Shown piece after piece: positions 33,640 to 45,853 of a stretch of 64,000 nucleotides of DNA. The stretch's first letter is position 1. The number at the start of each line of letters is the position of its first letter. The notes under the pieces were generated by a model, which saw only the letters and a program-made list of their open reading frames with translations, did no database searches and was not told the origin of the DNA. The stretch covers positions 83,853,893-83,917,892 of the forward strand of contig CM045762.1 of the NCBI GenBank assembly GCA_025200525.1, in the 5' to 3' direction. This DNA is from Camellia lanceoleosa. Lineage: Eukaryota; Streptophyta; Magnoliopsida; Ericales; Theaceae. The translations under genes were made by a program, and so were the position numbers.

Positions 33640-34240
33640 GTTTTCTCTTCCCTAGAGGGAGGGAGTGGTCTGTAGACCTCCTTTTTGTGGTAGTGGACCA
33701 CTTTTCGTGGTCGTAGACCACTTTTCCTGCTTGGAGATCAGTTTTTGATTTTCGAAGCCTTCGGCCGCGCGCCTTGTCTCGGGACCGCTTAACGTTCTCC
33801 GTTTGACTTGGTTTTTGAACCATGCCTTGTTGCCTCTACCTAGAGGGACACTGTGGTCTGAGAGACCACTTTTGTGGTCATAGACCACTTTTGATGCCGG
33901 TAGACTAGTTTTCGAGGCTTCCGGTTGCGCGCTTTGCCTTCCGAACTTTCATCTTGCATTCTTTTTGGTTTGTTTTTAGTACAAACCTTGTTTTCCTCGT
34001 TTGGAAGGTGGTACAAGGGTGGGAGACCAGTTCTTCCCCTTGGAGACCACTTTCCTCCCTCCAGCCAATTTTCTGGTCGGCCAACTGGTGTTCTTGGTCT
34101 TTGGACTACCTTTTCTGGTCGGCCACCACACTATTGGCTTGCTTTCAGTGTGTAGACTTCTCCTACCCATAGCCGACTAGTTTTCTTCTTGGGAGACCAC
34201 TTGTGGTGGTCGGCCAACCACTTCAAGTGGTCGGCTGCTT
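33640..34240. repeat. GTGGTC / GACCAC inverted-word cluster
   Basis: Words such as GTGGTC, GACCAC, GTAGACCACTTTT and TGGTCGGCC occur about every 25-40 bases in both directions from about 33660 to 34240, close to the start of the 5.1-kb LTR, whose own terminus is TGTAGAC/GTCTACA. The cluster resembles, at lower order, the palindrome arrays in the other LTRs. Confidence 0.5.
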
Positions 34241-35055
34241 TTCATCACCTTTTTGGAGATATTTTTAAACCAGCTGTGCCAGCTGGAAGGCACAGAAGCC
34301 ATCCTTCATACACATGTATGGAGGGATGGCTTTGAGGCCAAAGCTTGTCCAACAAGCTTGTTGCTTGTTCTCTATAAGAGAGAACCTCTCCCCTTCTCCT
34401 CTAGGTTCAGATTTTTGTGCTTGAGAGATATAGATACATCTTTGTCTCTATCTTCCCCTTTGCTTCATTTTTGTGCCTTAAAAGTGTAGTTTTATCACAC
34501 TTTAACACACAAACACACACTCAAACACCATCCTTTTGTTGCTGAGGCACTTTGAGGTTTGTTTTGGAGTTTTTGGACTGGTTTGAGCTCAAAGAAGTTG
34601 CTGGAGTTGCAGCCTTGAAGGTGTTCATCAAGGGTGAGTTTCTAACCCTTAAAACCCTTATCTTTGCTTAAGCTTTTGGACCTATTTGCATGCTGATTTA
34701 AGCTTAACTTTTAACTACAAAAAGTTCTATTTTTGCATGCTTTAAATGTTTGTTTAAGGTCACTTTTGTGTTGGGGGTGGTCTACCCCCTCTTAAGCCTT
34801 GTTAGGCCTTGTTTTGAGCCATCCCTTTTGGCTCTTGTTTTAGCCTTTGCATGACCTTTCTACCACTGAATTCCAGAGGAATTTCAGTGGTGGAAATGGT
34901 GTTTTGAGCTTCCAAATAGGAGAGGGTCATCCCCTCTCCTTGTGTTCTTGAATGCTTGCTATATTAGCCTCATGTTTGACCATGTTTGTTAAGCTTGTGT
35001 TGGCCACATCTCAGCCTATTTTAGGCCTTATTTTAGCATGGCATACCACTGTTTT

Positions 35056-37080
35056 GTAACGCCCTCAAAATAAACCCATAAATCATACATTCGTGACATC
35101 CATAAACATAAGAGAAATAAACATATTTCCATTCATCAGAGTATTTGATCCAAAAGTATTACATGTTGACAACAAAAGTAAATGCCCTACAGGCTTTCAA
35201 CTTTCCAAGCCAACACTTGGTTACAAAAGAGAGTACTAACTCAAAACACAAAATAAGCCCTTGGCTTGAATTACATGTAATACACAAAATAATTACAAAA
35301 GTAAGCCTTCAGCTTCTAAAACCTCCCAAGCTAAGTCCTTGGAGGTGGCATATCACCTGCACCTGAAAATGATGTCCTATATAGGGTGAGCCAACGCCCA
35401 GTAGAGATATGCTAAACATAATATGGGCAATGACTAAAACATGAGCATTCAATAAATGTTTAACTCATATAAATCAACACATAACACATTTCAGTTCCAT
35501 GACACAAATGTTCATGCTTCATTCCATTTTCCTTTACTTAACAATTTCGATTTATAAACATGGCTCAGAACCTGGCCAAACAATTCCCATGAGACTACGG
35601 CTCATTTTAAAAACTTTTCCAATATCAACAATTTAAATGAGATTATAACTCATAACAAAACACTTCCATACTTCACAATAGATGCACATATTTGCTGTAT
35701 CAATGCCATATTCAAACACTTCCATACTTCATAAATGATACACAGATTCGCTGTATTAATGGAGTCCATCCCCTATCTCCTCCCAAATAACATCCGATTT
35801 AGGAGTCCATTCCCTATCTCCTCCCAAACCGTGGAGTACATCCCCTATCTCTTCCCACACAATGCAATGTATATAAACATGTATCATATACAGGATCAAT
35901 CAATACACATATTCGATGTATTATTCCAACCGCCATATTTAATGACATATTCAACGTGATTAGTTTCAGTTTTCCCTAATCAACATACAGTGTCTACAAC
36001 AATCAAGACTATCCTTCACCGATAACCCAAAGCAATTATTTCTAAACAAATAATAAATGGATCAACAGATAAATTATCAATATTCTCAAAAGTGAGCAAT
36101 TAATCAATCCAACTCCACCATTCTTTCTCATAACTTCCCAATTTCACAATAAAAGTCATTAATTACACTAATGACCCAATAAAACCCAACTATGGTGTTT
36201 TTTTCCCTTTTTTCAAAATTGACCCAAAGGTTCAAATATTATCATTAAACATCCATAATCTCATTTTAGAGCCCAAATACACATGTATTGGCCAAAAGAA
36301 CCAAAACCCCTCTTTTCATATTTGAAACCCTAACACCCACAATTACCCAACTTTAACATTACATCAAAATGACAACAAGTTTATGTCAAAAATCATAAAT
36401 ATGAGTAGTTATCCCTACCTCAAATTCGGAGCCCAAAAGAGAAGGTGAAGAAAATCGAAAGTGCTCCAAATCCCAAGATTTTCGGATTGATAGGTAGCCC
36501 AAGCCAAGCTCTACACTATTTGCAAAGGAACTAAGGTAGAAGATCACTCAAACTAGATCAAACCTTATAGAGAAGGTGAAATGTAGTGAGAGAAGCTCTC
36601 AAAATAGATTTTGAAAAGTAAGAGAGAGAGTGAGAGTTGAAAAAGTGATCTAAAATGACACAGCTGCCAACTGATATACGTATGACCCGCTCGAGCGGAG
36701 AATAGGACGCTTGAGCGTCAAGCACAAAAATTGGACCCGCTTGAGCGCAAGGATACCTGCTCGAGCACGACCCACTCGAGCGTAAGGAATTCCGCTGGAG
36801 TGTGAAAAACAAACCTGCAGTACTTTTGCAGACGCACAAGATGCTGAAAATGTGCAAACTCCGCTCGAGTGCGCAAGGATCCGCTCGAGCGGACCACCAA
36901 AAATCTGGGCAACAAGAAATGGGGCTAAAGCTCAACCAACCTGTTCGAAACACGCCTAAGACATTTCTAAACTCCAATCCAAAGCATTAAAGGACGGAAA
37001 GAAATACAGACGGCAACAACTATCAACGGAACCGAGTTCGGAATACAGTAAATAAGGAAGAAAAAACCGGGATCGCTATA
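35056..37080 (-). mobile_element. Gypsy solo LTR, probable TSD GTTTT
   Basis: It matches the LTRs at 9396-11504 and 16978-21480 from GTAACGCCC to GATCGCTATA. GTTTT precedes it (35051-35055) and follows it (37081-37085). There is no internal sequence. Its U3-side motif cluster (about 36685-36895) has fewer CGCTCGAGCG words than the array LTRs, because a stretch is missing there. It is the deepest level of the nest. Confidence 0.88.
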
Positions 37081-40000
37081 GTTTTTACTTGGTTTTGTCA
37101 TCCCTTGCATGCCTTATACACTTGTAGTGTATTTCTGACAAACTAGTCTTGTATGCTTCATGAAGTAGCATGTCTTTCTAGCTTTTTTTGAGTCCATCTC
37201 AGCATGTTCTTGGTGTTGTTTTACCATGATATACCTCTGTTAAGGTTTGGTTTGATGGCCCCTTGCATGCTCCATGCGCTTGCAGTGCAATTCCATGAAT
37301 TAACCTAACATGCATCTTGCTTTCAGCTATCATTCTAGCATGCTTTTGACTTAACTTTAAGAAGCTTTTGTCCATGTTTTTGCATGCTTAAGCTCTGATT
37401 TTTGTTGTTTTGGTCATGCATGCCATGCTTTGTATAGCTATAATGCATTCTAGCTTGTTAGCTTTGTGTATCAAGTCCACTAGCATGCATTGCTTGGCCT
37501 CTTTCCATGATTTGGCATCATTTAAAATGTGATTTCAGTCCATGTAGTGTGGCCACACACTTGCATCTTTCACTTATTCAATGCATTGGAGGGTTGGTCC
37601 TTTATGCCTTAAACGTGAGCCATTGTGTATGCCTTCATGCCTAAGCTTGCGAGCTATCATTTTAGTGTGTTTTTGGGGTTATTTTGCCATGATATAACTC
37701 TGATTTTTGTTGGCGAAGCCATCCCATGCTTGGTCTTGGTAGGTGTAGTGTAATCCTCCCATATTGCCCTTGCATGATCCATGTTTTGGCCCTTCATGTT
37801 AGCTTATTTTGGCTTCCTTCCATACATGTTTTAGCATCATTTTGACATGCTCTAGGACTATTTTGGGTTGTATTTTCCATATGCTTCATGAATTACATAG
37901 CTGTAGTGCACTTGGCCTTACTAGCCTTGTGTTTTGATGCCTCATGTATGCTATCTTTGAGCTATTTGGATGATTTGGCATCATTTAATACTTGATTTCA
38001 AAGCATGTAACATTGTCATATTCTCATGCATATCACTCTCTAATTGTGGTTTAAGAGTTGTGCATTGTTGCCTTATTTGTGGCCTAGCATGTATGCCATC
38101 TTGCCTAGGTCCTTGAGCTCCCATCTCAACATATTTTGGTCTTTGTTTAGACCTATTTGAGCTCTGTCCATGATTGGTTCATGCGTTTGTGCCATGTATT
38201 GCATGCCCCCTTTATAGTCCTCTTTACTAGCTTCATGCTTTAAGGACCATAGCATGCTTTACTTGTGTTGTTTGAATGATTTGGCATCATTTCATATCTT
38301 ATTTCAGAGCTTATAGTGTTGTTACACTTCCACATTTGTTACTCCTTGAGCACTCTTGAGAGTTTTGCTCTTAGGCCTAGTTGATGGGCCAATGCATGTG
38401 CATGCTTTGTTTTGCATTTCATGCCTTCATTTTAGCATTATGGCCACTGATTTGGGCATGACTGAGGTCTGTCCATTTTGGTTTAAGTCCATCGAGCATG
38501 TTATGTGAATGTTGTTACATTGCATCATGTTGTTGCATGCTTATGTTGCCTTGCATTATGTATGCATGCATTAGCATTGTTTGCATGTCATTAGCTTTGT
38601 TAAGTTGATCATGTCACATTGCATTGTGTATGTTATGTTGTTCTTTGCATTGTGTATGCCATGTAGTTGCATTGTGTTTTGCATGCCTTGCATTGCATGT
38701 TTGCATGCTTAAGTTGCATTGCATGTTTACATGCTTGAGTTGCTTTGCATGTGTTTGGATAGGGTATTAGTCCAAACACGAGAAACGAGGGACGTTTCAT
38801 ACTTGAAGTGATGAAACGTGCCTCAATTCTCGGTCGCCGACCCCCTTGATCATACATGATAGAGGTCAAGGCTTTATATGTTTATTTGTGCATTCGTTTT
38901 ACATTGAATTGTGCAATTTGGCTTCTCGGCCATCATGCATCAAGATGTATGATTGGTGGCCCGAGGGTCGAGAACCACACTCCCTTGAGCTTATGAAATG
39001 ATAGGGAGGGTGGTTGTATACACATATCTTGCAAATACATTGACATGCCCTTTCTTGCTCTCTGTTGCAACAAATTGGAAAAGTGTAGCAAAAAGTGGTC
39101 GGCCAACCAGAAAAACTAGCTGGCCGACCACTTTTTTTGGTCTGCAGCAATAGAAAGTGGTCGGCCAGTGGCTGCCAACATCAACAACTGGTCGGCCAGG
39201 TCCCTACAGGTTCCCATAGTGGAATTGAAGCTTTGTGGAGCTTTGTGCCATGTTCTGAGGCCAATTGCAAACAGAGGCAAGTTGGGGCATCGCGACGGAT
39301 TTCCGAACGAGGCGACCGAGCATGCATACACTCTTCTCCCTTTGAGGCTCCTGTTTTACTACTTTACTTAGCTAATTTGCTTAGCTAGTTTACGCTTTGG
39401 TTTTGTACTTAATTAGCCAATGTGCTTAGCTATTCAATTTGTGTTGTAATAACTAATTAGTTAACTAGGATTAGTTAATTAATTCTGTCTTGTAATAATT
39501 AGTTTAATTAGCTTAGGTTAGCTAGTTAGCTTCTTATTCGGACCCTCCATCGAGAGGGCTAACTGTTGTAATAAGCGTACGTGTGTGTGATGCATGTCTT
39601 TCAACCCCCATTTCTTTCTCCCTTTTACTCAACCGCTTACGATGGTTAGTTTTAGGGCATATTTTGATTAGCATCCTTATGCTTTGCATGCGTGCATTCA
39701 TTCATCTGTATTGCATGCACCGGGCCACTGCATTGTATTTCAATACATTTACTTGAATACATGTTCAACAGCATGTTATCAAGTTGCATTTCACATGACA
39801 TCTTAGAATAGCCGGGCCTATCTGAGTTGCATTTTCGCATGTGTTGCATTAGCCATCTTAACATGAACTCAGATCATGCATGATTTCTAACTAGTTCTCT
39901 GTTTTGGCTCGGAATACATTGTGAGTGTTTACGCTTTAGCATACTGCATGTGTATTAGTGTTGCCATATAAGTATGTTTGCCGTGAGGCTATCTGCTTAT

Positions 40001-40240
40001 TTGATTAACTGCCTGAATGTCTGTGGGTGAAGGTTAGATTGCTTGAATTGGAACAATTCATCAAATCCTCGTCTTAACTTACTTGTGAGTAGCAAACTTT
40101 CAAATCATTTTCACAAATGAACATGCAATGTTTTGTTCCAACTCAGGCAATCTAGTCTATACTTGTATGCTGTGAGCATCACATAGTAATTCTAGTTTAA
40201 TAAACGAAATAAGAACACATGTGTTTTCAAAAACAAAATA
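37081..40240 (+). other. Remaining body of the 5.1-kb solo LTR, no gene
   Basis: The sequence is T- and TTGCATGC-rich, with many imperfect copies of CATGCxxTTG and TTTGGCATCATTT (about 37510, 37975, 38283). Near 38700 it has GCATGCTT/AAGCATGC words, near 39090-39200 TGGTCGGCC words, and near 39365-39530 repeated TTAGCTAA/TTAATTA words that correspond to 24870-25110 of the outer LTR in inverse orientation. I see no coding region. Confidence 0.55.
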
Positions 40241-43200
40241 TCATGATTAGTAAATGTCGATCTTTTGATCGGGCGAGCGGGGGTGCTCATTGCATGACCT
40301 TCCCCTCTCGTACCCAAGTTCCCGAGCCGAGGCAACTTTGGTGATGACGGACACGTGGCCTTAGGCACAAGTCAAGGTTTCCTAAATTTTTCAAAAACAA
40401 AACATTTAGGTGACGACTCTATATCTGGCAAAGCAATCCATGTTTGGCACTTCTTTATAAAACTCATCTTTCCAAAACGATTTGCCGAATTTGGACTCTT
40501 TGGTGATTTATCGATCTCACATTGTACTTTGTGAGATTAGATTCAGAACCGTGACACGAGTCCGAACTTGTAGTAGCCTAAAGAACAAAATGATTCCGCG
40601 CCCTTGTAGCGCGGAGCAGGGGAGTTCTTGGGGTGGTCTACAACAAGGTATAGACTAGTTTGCCTGAATTGGAACAATTTAATTTCATGTTTGCTTTTTT
40701 AAAAGGATTTGAATTTGCCACCTCAAGTGGGCTTAAACATACATTTATCGAATCATTCCGATTCAAACAATAAGCCTTCATCCATAGACACTCAAACAGT
40801 TTAACACGTAAGCATTTAGCCTCATAGCAAGTATACTAATCATGGCAATCACTCACATTCATGCAAGTATGCTAAAGCACTAAAAACTCACTTAGTACTC
40901 CAAGTTAAGAGAAATAAAACAGAGTTTGAAAAACAATGCATGATTCCTAACTATACAAAATGTCTAATGCAACACATGCAATATGCAACGAAATAAGCTC
41001 AGCTACTTAACATGTTATTTGCAACAATTTGATAACATGCATTTTAAACACGTATTCATCAAAGTATTGAAACAACAATGCAGTTTGAATGATGCGCCGA
41101 GTCTCGATGCATGCAATACAAAATGAATGGATGCAAGCATGTGATATGCTAATTGAAACATGATGCCCCTAATCTAACCATCAAAAGCGGTTAAGTAAAA
41201 GGAAAAAAGACGTAGGGTTGGAATACATATACATTATTACATTACGTTCTCACAAAAGAAAGTCCGAATGAATAAAAGCTAACTAGCTAACTAAGCTAAG
41301 CTAATTAAGCTAATTATTACAAAACCTTGAACGAATAATTAACTAACTATCTAAGTTAATTAATTAAGAATTTAACTAGGCTAAGTTAATTAAATATTAT
41401 AATACGAACTTATTAACTACAACTAATTAAACTAATTAAATATTACAACATAATTAGCTACAACTAACTAACTAGAACAAATAAATGCTTAATTGCTAAT
41501 TAAACGAATTAACTAGTTAACTAGTCCCGAAAAGCGAGAGAGGCCCATGCATGCTCAGTTTTCACCAGAAGAACATTCGTTGTTTACTCTTGAAAGCCTT
41601 TGTTTGCATAACCTTTGCACTGTTTTCTTTCTCCAGATCAACTCTGCCATGCTTCGCAGCACACTACCCAAAATTCACTGGTGGCCGGCAGGCCAGAAGT
41701 AGTGGCTGGCTGGCCACCATTGAGGGGTTGCCGTCCAACATTGGTGGCCTGCCGGTCAATAGTAATGGTCGGCCGGCCACTAATGACAGGCCATTTTTGC
41801 TGCAACAGAGAGAGTAAACAGGGCAAAGAGAGGGTATTCTCACAGGTTGTTTATGTTGAGTATCCCTCCTTATCATCAAAACATCTCAAAGGAGTGATAT
41901 ACTTGGTCTTCAAACCATCAATCAAGCAATTTCATTGCATGATGGCTAAGGAACCAAGGCGTACAAGTTTAATAAATCCACAAACAAGACCAAAAACCAT
42001 CACCCTATCATGTATGATCAAGGGTAATGAAGACCTTAGAAAAATTGGCATATTTCATCACTTTGAGTATAAAATGCTCCAATTTTTTTCTTATGTTCAA
42101 TTAACGTCCGATTGAACACATCAAAACACAACCAATTTCTTATCCTGTAGCATTTTAGTTGCAAATTGTTAGTTACTCATTTTAGATTATCAACCATTCC
42201 TTAACCAATTAAGTCCATTGGTGAATTGTCCTTTAAAGAGAAGGAAGTGTCAAACAAGAGGTAATTTAAGGCAAGAGAGAGGTGCTATGCCATTGGTAAT
42301 GTGCCCCCAAAAGAGGATTAAACCATTAAGCAATGAATCTCAATCTCAAGCTTAAGCTATCCTAAGGTTGAAACAACCCTCAAAGCAAATAAATAGTGAA
42401 GAAATGAGGGAGATTGTAGAAATTATAAGTGCTGAAATGAAGTGAGAAAAGCACTAAAATATGCAATCAACTCAAACAATGGGTGTCTAAAGGCCTAAAA
42501 CACCAAGCTTGTGGGGACTATTACACTAAAGGCATGCAAAACAAGACTCAAATGCAAAAACTAGCCAAAAATAGAGGCAAAACAGTCTAAAATAGAGTCT
42601 AAAATATGCTGAAATTAAGCTACAAAAGGCTAGAAAAATAAGCTAACATATACAGATAATTAGGCTAGCAAACAAGACATAAGGAGTGGAGACTAACCCC
42701 TCCAATTTTAGACTTTAAAACATGATTTTTATCACTGAAAATACTTTGAAATTCAATGCTCAAAAGACCAAAGAAAGATAGTTTGAAGGTAGGAAACAAA
42801 GGTAGAAAAGCCTTACAAGCAAGGAATAAAGAAGGGTGAGATTCCTCCCTAACCCTAAATGGCCTAAAACACCAATTTTAGCTCACAAAAATAGAGTTTT
42901 TTATGGCCCAAAAACAGCCCAAAAGCTGTAGGAATAGATAGAAAAACAAGTATACAAAGCAAGCTTAAAAGGTAAGTAGTATACCTCTTGAAGTAAAGAT
43001 CAACTTTAGGCAACAATTCAAGAGCTCCAAGAAGGCTTCAAGGAATCTCACCTGAAAGATTATCAACTTTGGTTAAGAAGGTATAGGCAAAAGTGTAGTG
43101 TATATATGCACAAAATTGCAAGAGAGAGAGAGAGAGAGAGAGAGATTTTTGTTCTTAAATTTCTAACCCTCAAAAATGGAAAGGAGACCCCAAATATATA

Positions 43201-44168
43201 GAAGAACATGAATTTGGCTGAGCTATATCCCTCTATATATGTGTAGGGAGATGAAACCAATTGTGCCAACAGCTGGAACAATTGTTAACAAAATATCTGC
43301 AAAAAGGGTACTGGTGGCCGGTAGGCCACACTATTGGCCGGCAAGGCACAAGGGTGGCCGGCAAGGCACGATTGGTGGCCGGTAGCCTCAAACAGTGGTC
43401 GGCTGGCCACCACGAGTTGCAGGCTTGAAAGTTTTGGTCCAAAACATGGCACAAAATGGATAAGGTTTGAAGGCTTAGAGACAAGGAATTCCGCTGAGGA
43501 CTTCGGGCACCAAAATGAACACATGCAATCATAATCATCGAGTACATAAACGATAAAATCCAAGTCTTGGAGACGGTTAAAAATGAATTGTCTACAATGT
43601 CCTAATATGAAAAATGTGTGTGAAATAAATTTAAAAATCATCCTACTTTATTATATAAATTTTTATTTTATATAACAGTACAAATAAATAGTGTGATATT
43701 TATTTGTGTTTATCCCTAGTTGTCCTGAATCCTGATCTGCAAGTGCAGTGCATTGAATCTGTCAATGAAAACAAGTAGGAGAGAAAAATAATGGATCGTG
43801 GGACCACCACACCACCAATAGTAATAAAGAATTGCGCTTTGTTTAGTTTTTAAATGAATTTTAAATTTTGAATTGTATTTTAAAAGATAAATAATTGGAA
43901 AGAATTTTAAAAATTAAAAAAAAAAATTAGTTACAACTTTTGAAAATAGTTTTTAAATGATTTATATCTTTTATTTTTTATTTTTTTTAGTTTAACAGAT
44001 GAGTGAAGGGAAAAAAATAGTATAAATTTTAAATAATTTATTAAAATTTTTATCAAATCTCTCACATGGACGTGAGACCAAACTCATCCTGATGCATATA
44101 TACCCGAAAAAATTGGCAAATTACATTACAACTGGCCTCGATTGGGAACATATTTTTTTAGTAACTTA

Positions 44169-44307
44169 GGCCTCGTTTGGGGAGTGGTTATTTTAGTCAA
44201 AAAGTCAAAAAGTTACTAAAAGTTGTCACATCACCTCTCTATTTTTCTGCACATCTTTTCGTAAAAGGTCAAAAAGTTATTAAAATAGCCTGTTCCCAAA
44301 CGAGGCC
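44169..44307. mobile_element. Tourist-like MITE, TTA target duplication
   Basis: The ends GGCCTCGTTTGGG and CCCAAACGAGGCC are perfect 13-bp inverted repeats, flanked by TTA at 44166-44168 and 44308-44310. The 139-bp element fits the PIF/Harbinger type. It sits inside a further insertion of about 370 bp (44131-44502) that copy A lacks and that itself starts with a similar GGCCTCGATTGGGAAC, so it may be a MITE inside a MITE. Confidence 0.85.
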
Positions 44308-44829
44308 TTAGCTTTTTGACTAAAATATGATATAAAAAAATTATTATGTTTCGGATGATTTTTTAATTTTTTGATTTTTTACGAAAAGATATACAAAAAG
44401 TAAAGAGAAATTTTTTTTGACTTTTTAATATAAGTGGTTGACTTTTTAATTTTTTAATGACTTTTTAACTTTTAAATTAAAAAGTAATATTACCAAATAA
44501 AATTAATTTAATCTTTTAATTCTCATTTCATGTAAGCATTGGATGTCCCTACTTCACATGTGTTGATTTTTGTCTCTCCACACCTACAATGATGATATTT
44601 TGGCTTATTTTTGAAAATAACGTTAAAAGTTAATTTCAAAATTTTTTTAGATTACAATATTTTTCTATTTTTTAAAAGAAATTTTTAAAAAAAATTAAAA
44701 AAATTAAAAAATCAACTTTTTATTTTTCTCTCACAATAAGCCTTTGTGGGAGCTTTGGTTTTTGATGAGGGTAGAAAAAAAATAATTAAAATGTTCTAAA
44801 TACCTTTTCAATTGGAGATGCTCGCAATT

Positions 44830-45254
44830 AGGAGTGTAAAAATGTCATGAATGGGCGATCCAAAACCCGCTTGTGGCCTGAGGTGGGATCAGCCCGTTTA
44901 GGCTTGAACCAAAGCCCAAGCCCGAGCCCGAGTCATCATTTTGAATCCCCAGGCCGTTAGCTCGCTTAAGGCCTACTCAAAACCCGACTTGTCCAGCCCA
45001 AAGCTTAGTGTTTTTTTTTAGTAAAAAATAATAAAATTTTGATAGAAAAAATAAAAAAGACAAAAAAAAAATTAATCAAACCCGCCAAAGCTTGAGCCCA
45101 GGCCTATTAGCTTGCCCAAGGCCCAAATATCTCTTGAATCTGGGTCTGGACCTAATTTTCTAACCTGTATGCCGGCCCAATCCGAATTTTGATGAAAACT
45201 CACGAGAACCAACATGAATTGGGCCGAGCCAGGTCAAGTCAAATTTATACTCGT
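44830..45254. mobile_element. Mutator-type MITE (copy B)
   Basis: This is the counterpart of 5370-5812, with ends AGGAGTGTAAAAATG and (minus) ACGAGTATAAATTTG. The flanking duplication reads GCTCGCAATT on the left (44820-44829) and GCTCGCGATT on the right (45255-45264). It was inserted before the segment was duplicated. Confidence 0.85.
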
Positions 45255-45290
45255 GCTCGCGATTGATCATAACCAAGGTTACATAACCCA

Positions 45291-45853
45291 CATTGTATTG
45301 AGCTATTACCCAAAACAAAACAGGAAAAAATATTGATTCCACAATTACAATGCGTCTTAACTACATATTATTGTACTCATAACCAAGTATATGATACACA
45401 ATTTTTTTAGAATGAGTATTATAAAATTTTTCAAATTGAATGAAAATTAAGAGAAAAAATGAATTAAAGATTGAAGTCTAATTTAAAATTGTTCATTCCT
45501 TTCTGAATTGATCATTTCGTCGTTGCAATTTTATTTAATTTTTTAATAAATATTATTAATTAAATTAAATTTATACAATATAAAAAATTAAATATCAAAA
45601 TAAATAAAAATTAGAACTACATAAGCAAAATTGAGACAAAAATAATAATAATAATTAGAAGACTAAAATTTTGCTCAGAAAAAAAACCAGTTGCTTCCCG
45701 AGTCTAATACCACCTGTAAAAGGAGCCACACGCCTCTGGTTTTTCACTCACATCATCTATATATACACATTGCTTTATATAGAACACTTCCATAGTTTAA
45801 TAACCATCATTTACTTTATAGCAAAAAGCTACTTTAAATCTCTGAAAGAAGAG
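45291..45853 (+). promoter_or_regulatory. Promoter and 5' leader of the WIP gene
   Basis: The stretch is AT-rich. A TATA box CTATATATACAC lies at about 45757-45768, roughly 90 bases before the ATG at 45854, leaving a short leader that contains no upstream ATG in the last 60 bases. The duplicated segment ends immediately upstream at 45290, so distal promoter elements of this gene may lie in repeat DNA. Confidence 0.6.

Larger units (their letters stand above)
33473..40642 (+). mobile_element. Solo LTR (about 5.1 kb) of a related family, TSD ACAAG
   Basis: It begins TGTAGACATCCC and ends GGTCTACA, and is flanked by ACAAG at 33468-33472 and 40643-40647; the empty site is visible at about 24195 as GCACACAAGGTATAG. 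Read on plus, its start matches the minus-strand start of the outer LTR, and its end (40240-40620) is the inverted counterpart of 33026-33472. It is thus a longer relative inserted in the opposite direction. No internal coding region is seen, so a solo LTR is the simplest reading. A gypsy solo LTR is inserted at 35056-37080. Confidence 0.85.
23758..43596 (-). mobile_element. Large non-autonomous LTR retrotransposon (Tat/Ogre-like, LARD type)
   Basis: Two LTRs of about 3.4 kb (23758-27176; 33026-43596 with a nested insert) flank a 5.85-kb interior. The 5-bp duplication ATGTC is at 23753-23757 and 43597-43601. The primer-site-like TTTATGGCGACTCTACTGG lies on minus next to the right LTR (about 33005-33025), and a purine run AAAGAGGGGCAA lies beside the left LTR (27177-27189), so the element runs on minus. 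No gag, protease, RT or integrase text is visible in the interior. Instead there is a 78-bp tandem array near the 3' end and an antisense PMD gene. Element length without the insert is about 12.7 kb. Confidence 0.85.
33026..43596 (-). repeat. 5' LTR of the large element, with nested insert
   Basis: Its two pieces (33026-33472 and 40643-43596) join into a 3.4-kb LTR matching 23758-27176. It starts TGTAGCTCGAC and ends TTGTCTACA next to the duplication ATGTC. Its GA microsatellite is at 43121-43145. The cluster at 43305-43425 has GGTGGCCGG repeated about six times in 120 bases. Confidence 0.85.
23455..43696 (-). mobile_element. Small non-autonomous Helitron (about 0.4 kb), split by an LTR element
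   Basis: On minus the 3' end reads CTAG at 23455-23458, preceded by the hairpin CGTGCC-TTCA-GGCACG (23473-23488), and is followed by T. The 5' end on minus is TCACACTATTTATTTGTACT, starting at 43696 after an A. Insertion between A and T without target duplication, a 3' hairpin and CTAG are Helitron hallmarks. Removing the LTR element leaves about 398 bp. Copy A of the surrounding segment lacks it. The 5' end is inferred from the homology break and is less certain than the 3' end. Confidence 0.6.
22843..45290. repeat. Duplicated genomic segment, copy B, split by a 20-kb nest
   Basis: Its left part (22863-23454) matches 3758-4317 and its right part (43697-45290) matches 4650-5850. It starts with about 20 bases of SINE head. 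Everything between 23455 and 43696 is inserted DNA. The right part carries the Mutator-type MITE found in copy A and, in addition, a Tourist-like MITE (44169-44307) that copy A lacks. Confidence 0.8.

Noticed and set aside
33506..33888. Overlapping basic open frames (Lys/Arg/Ser-rich) on minus
   Set aside because: They lie within the GTGGTC/GACCAC cluster of the solo LTR, overlap each other in different frames, and resemble no protein family.
33473..40642. Reading the 7.2-kb insert as a complete element with its own gag-pol
   Set aside because: The only internal structure is an inserted gypsy LTR; the rest has no coding text and no second LTR, and its ends behave as one LTR.
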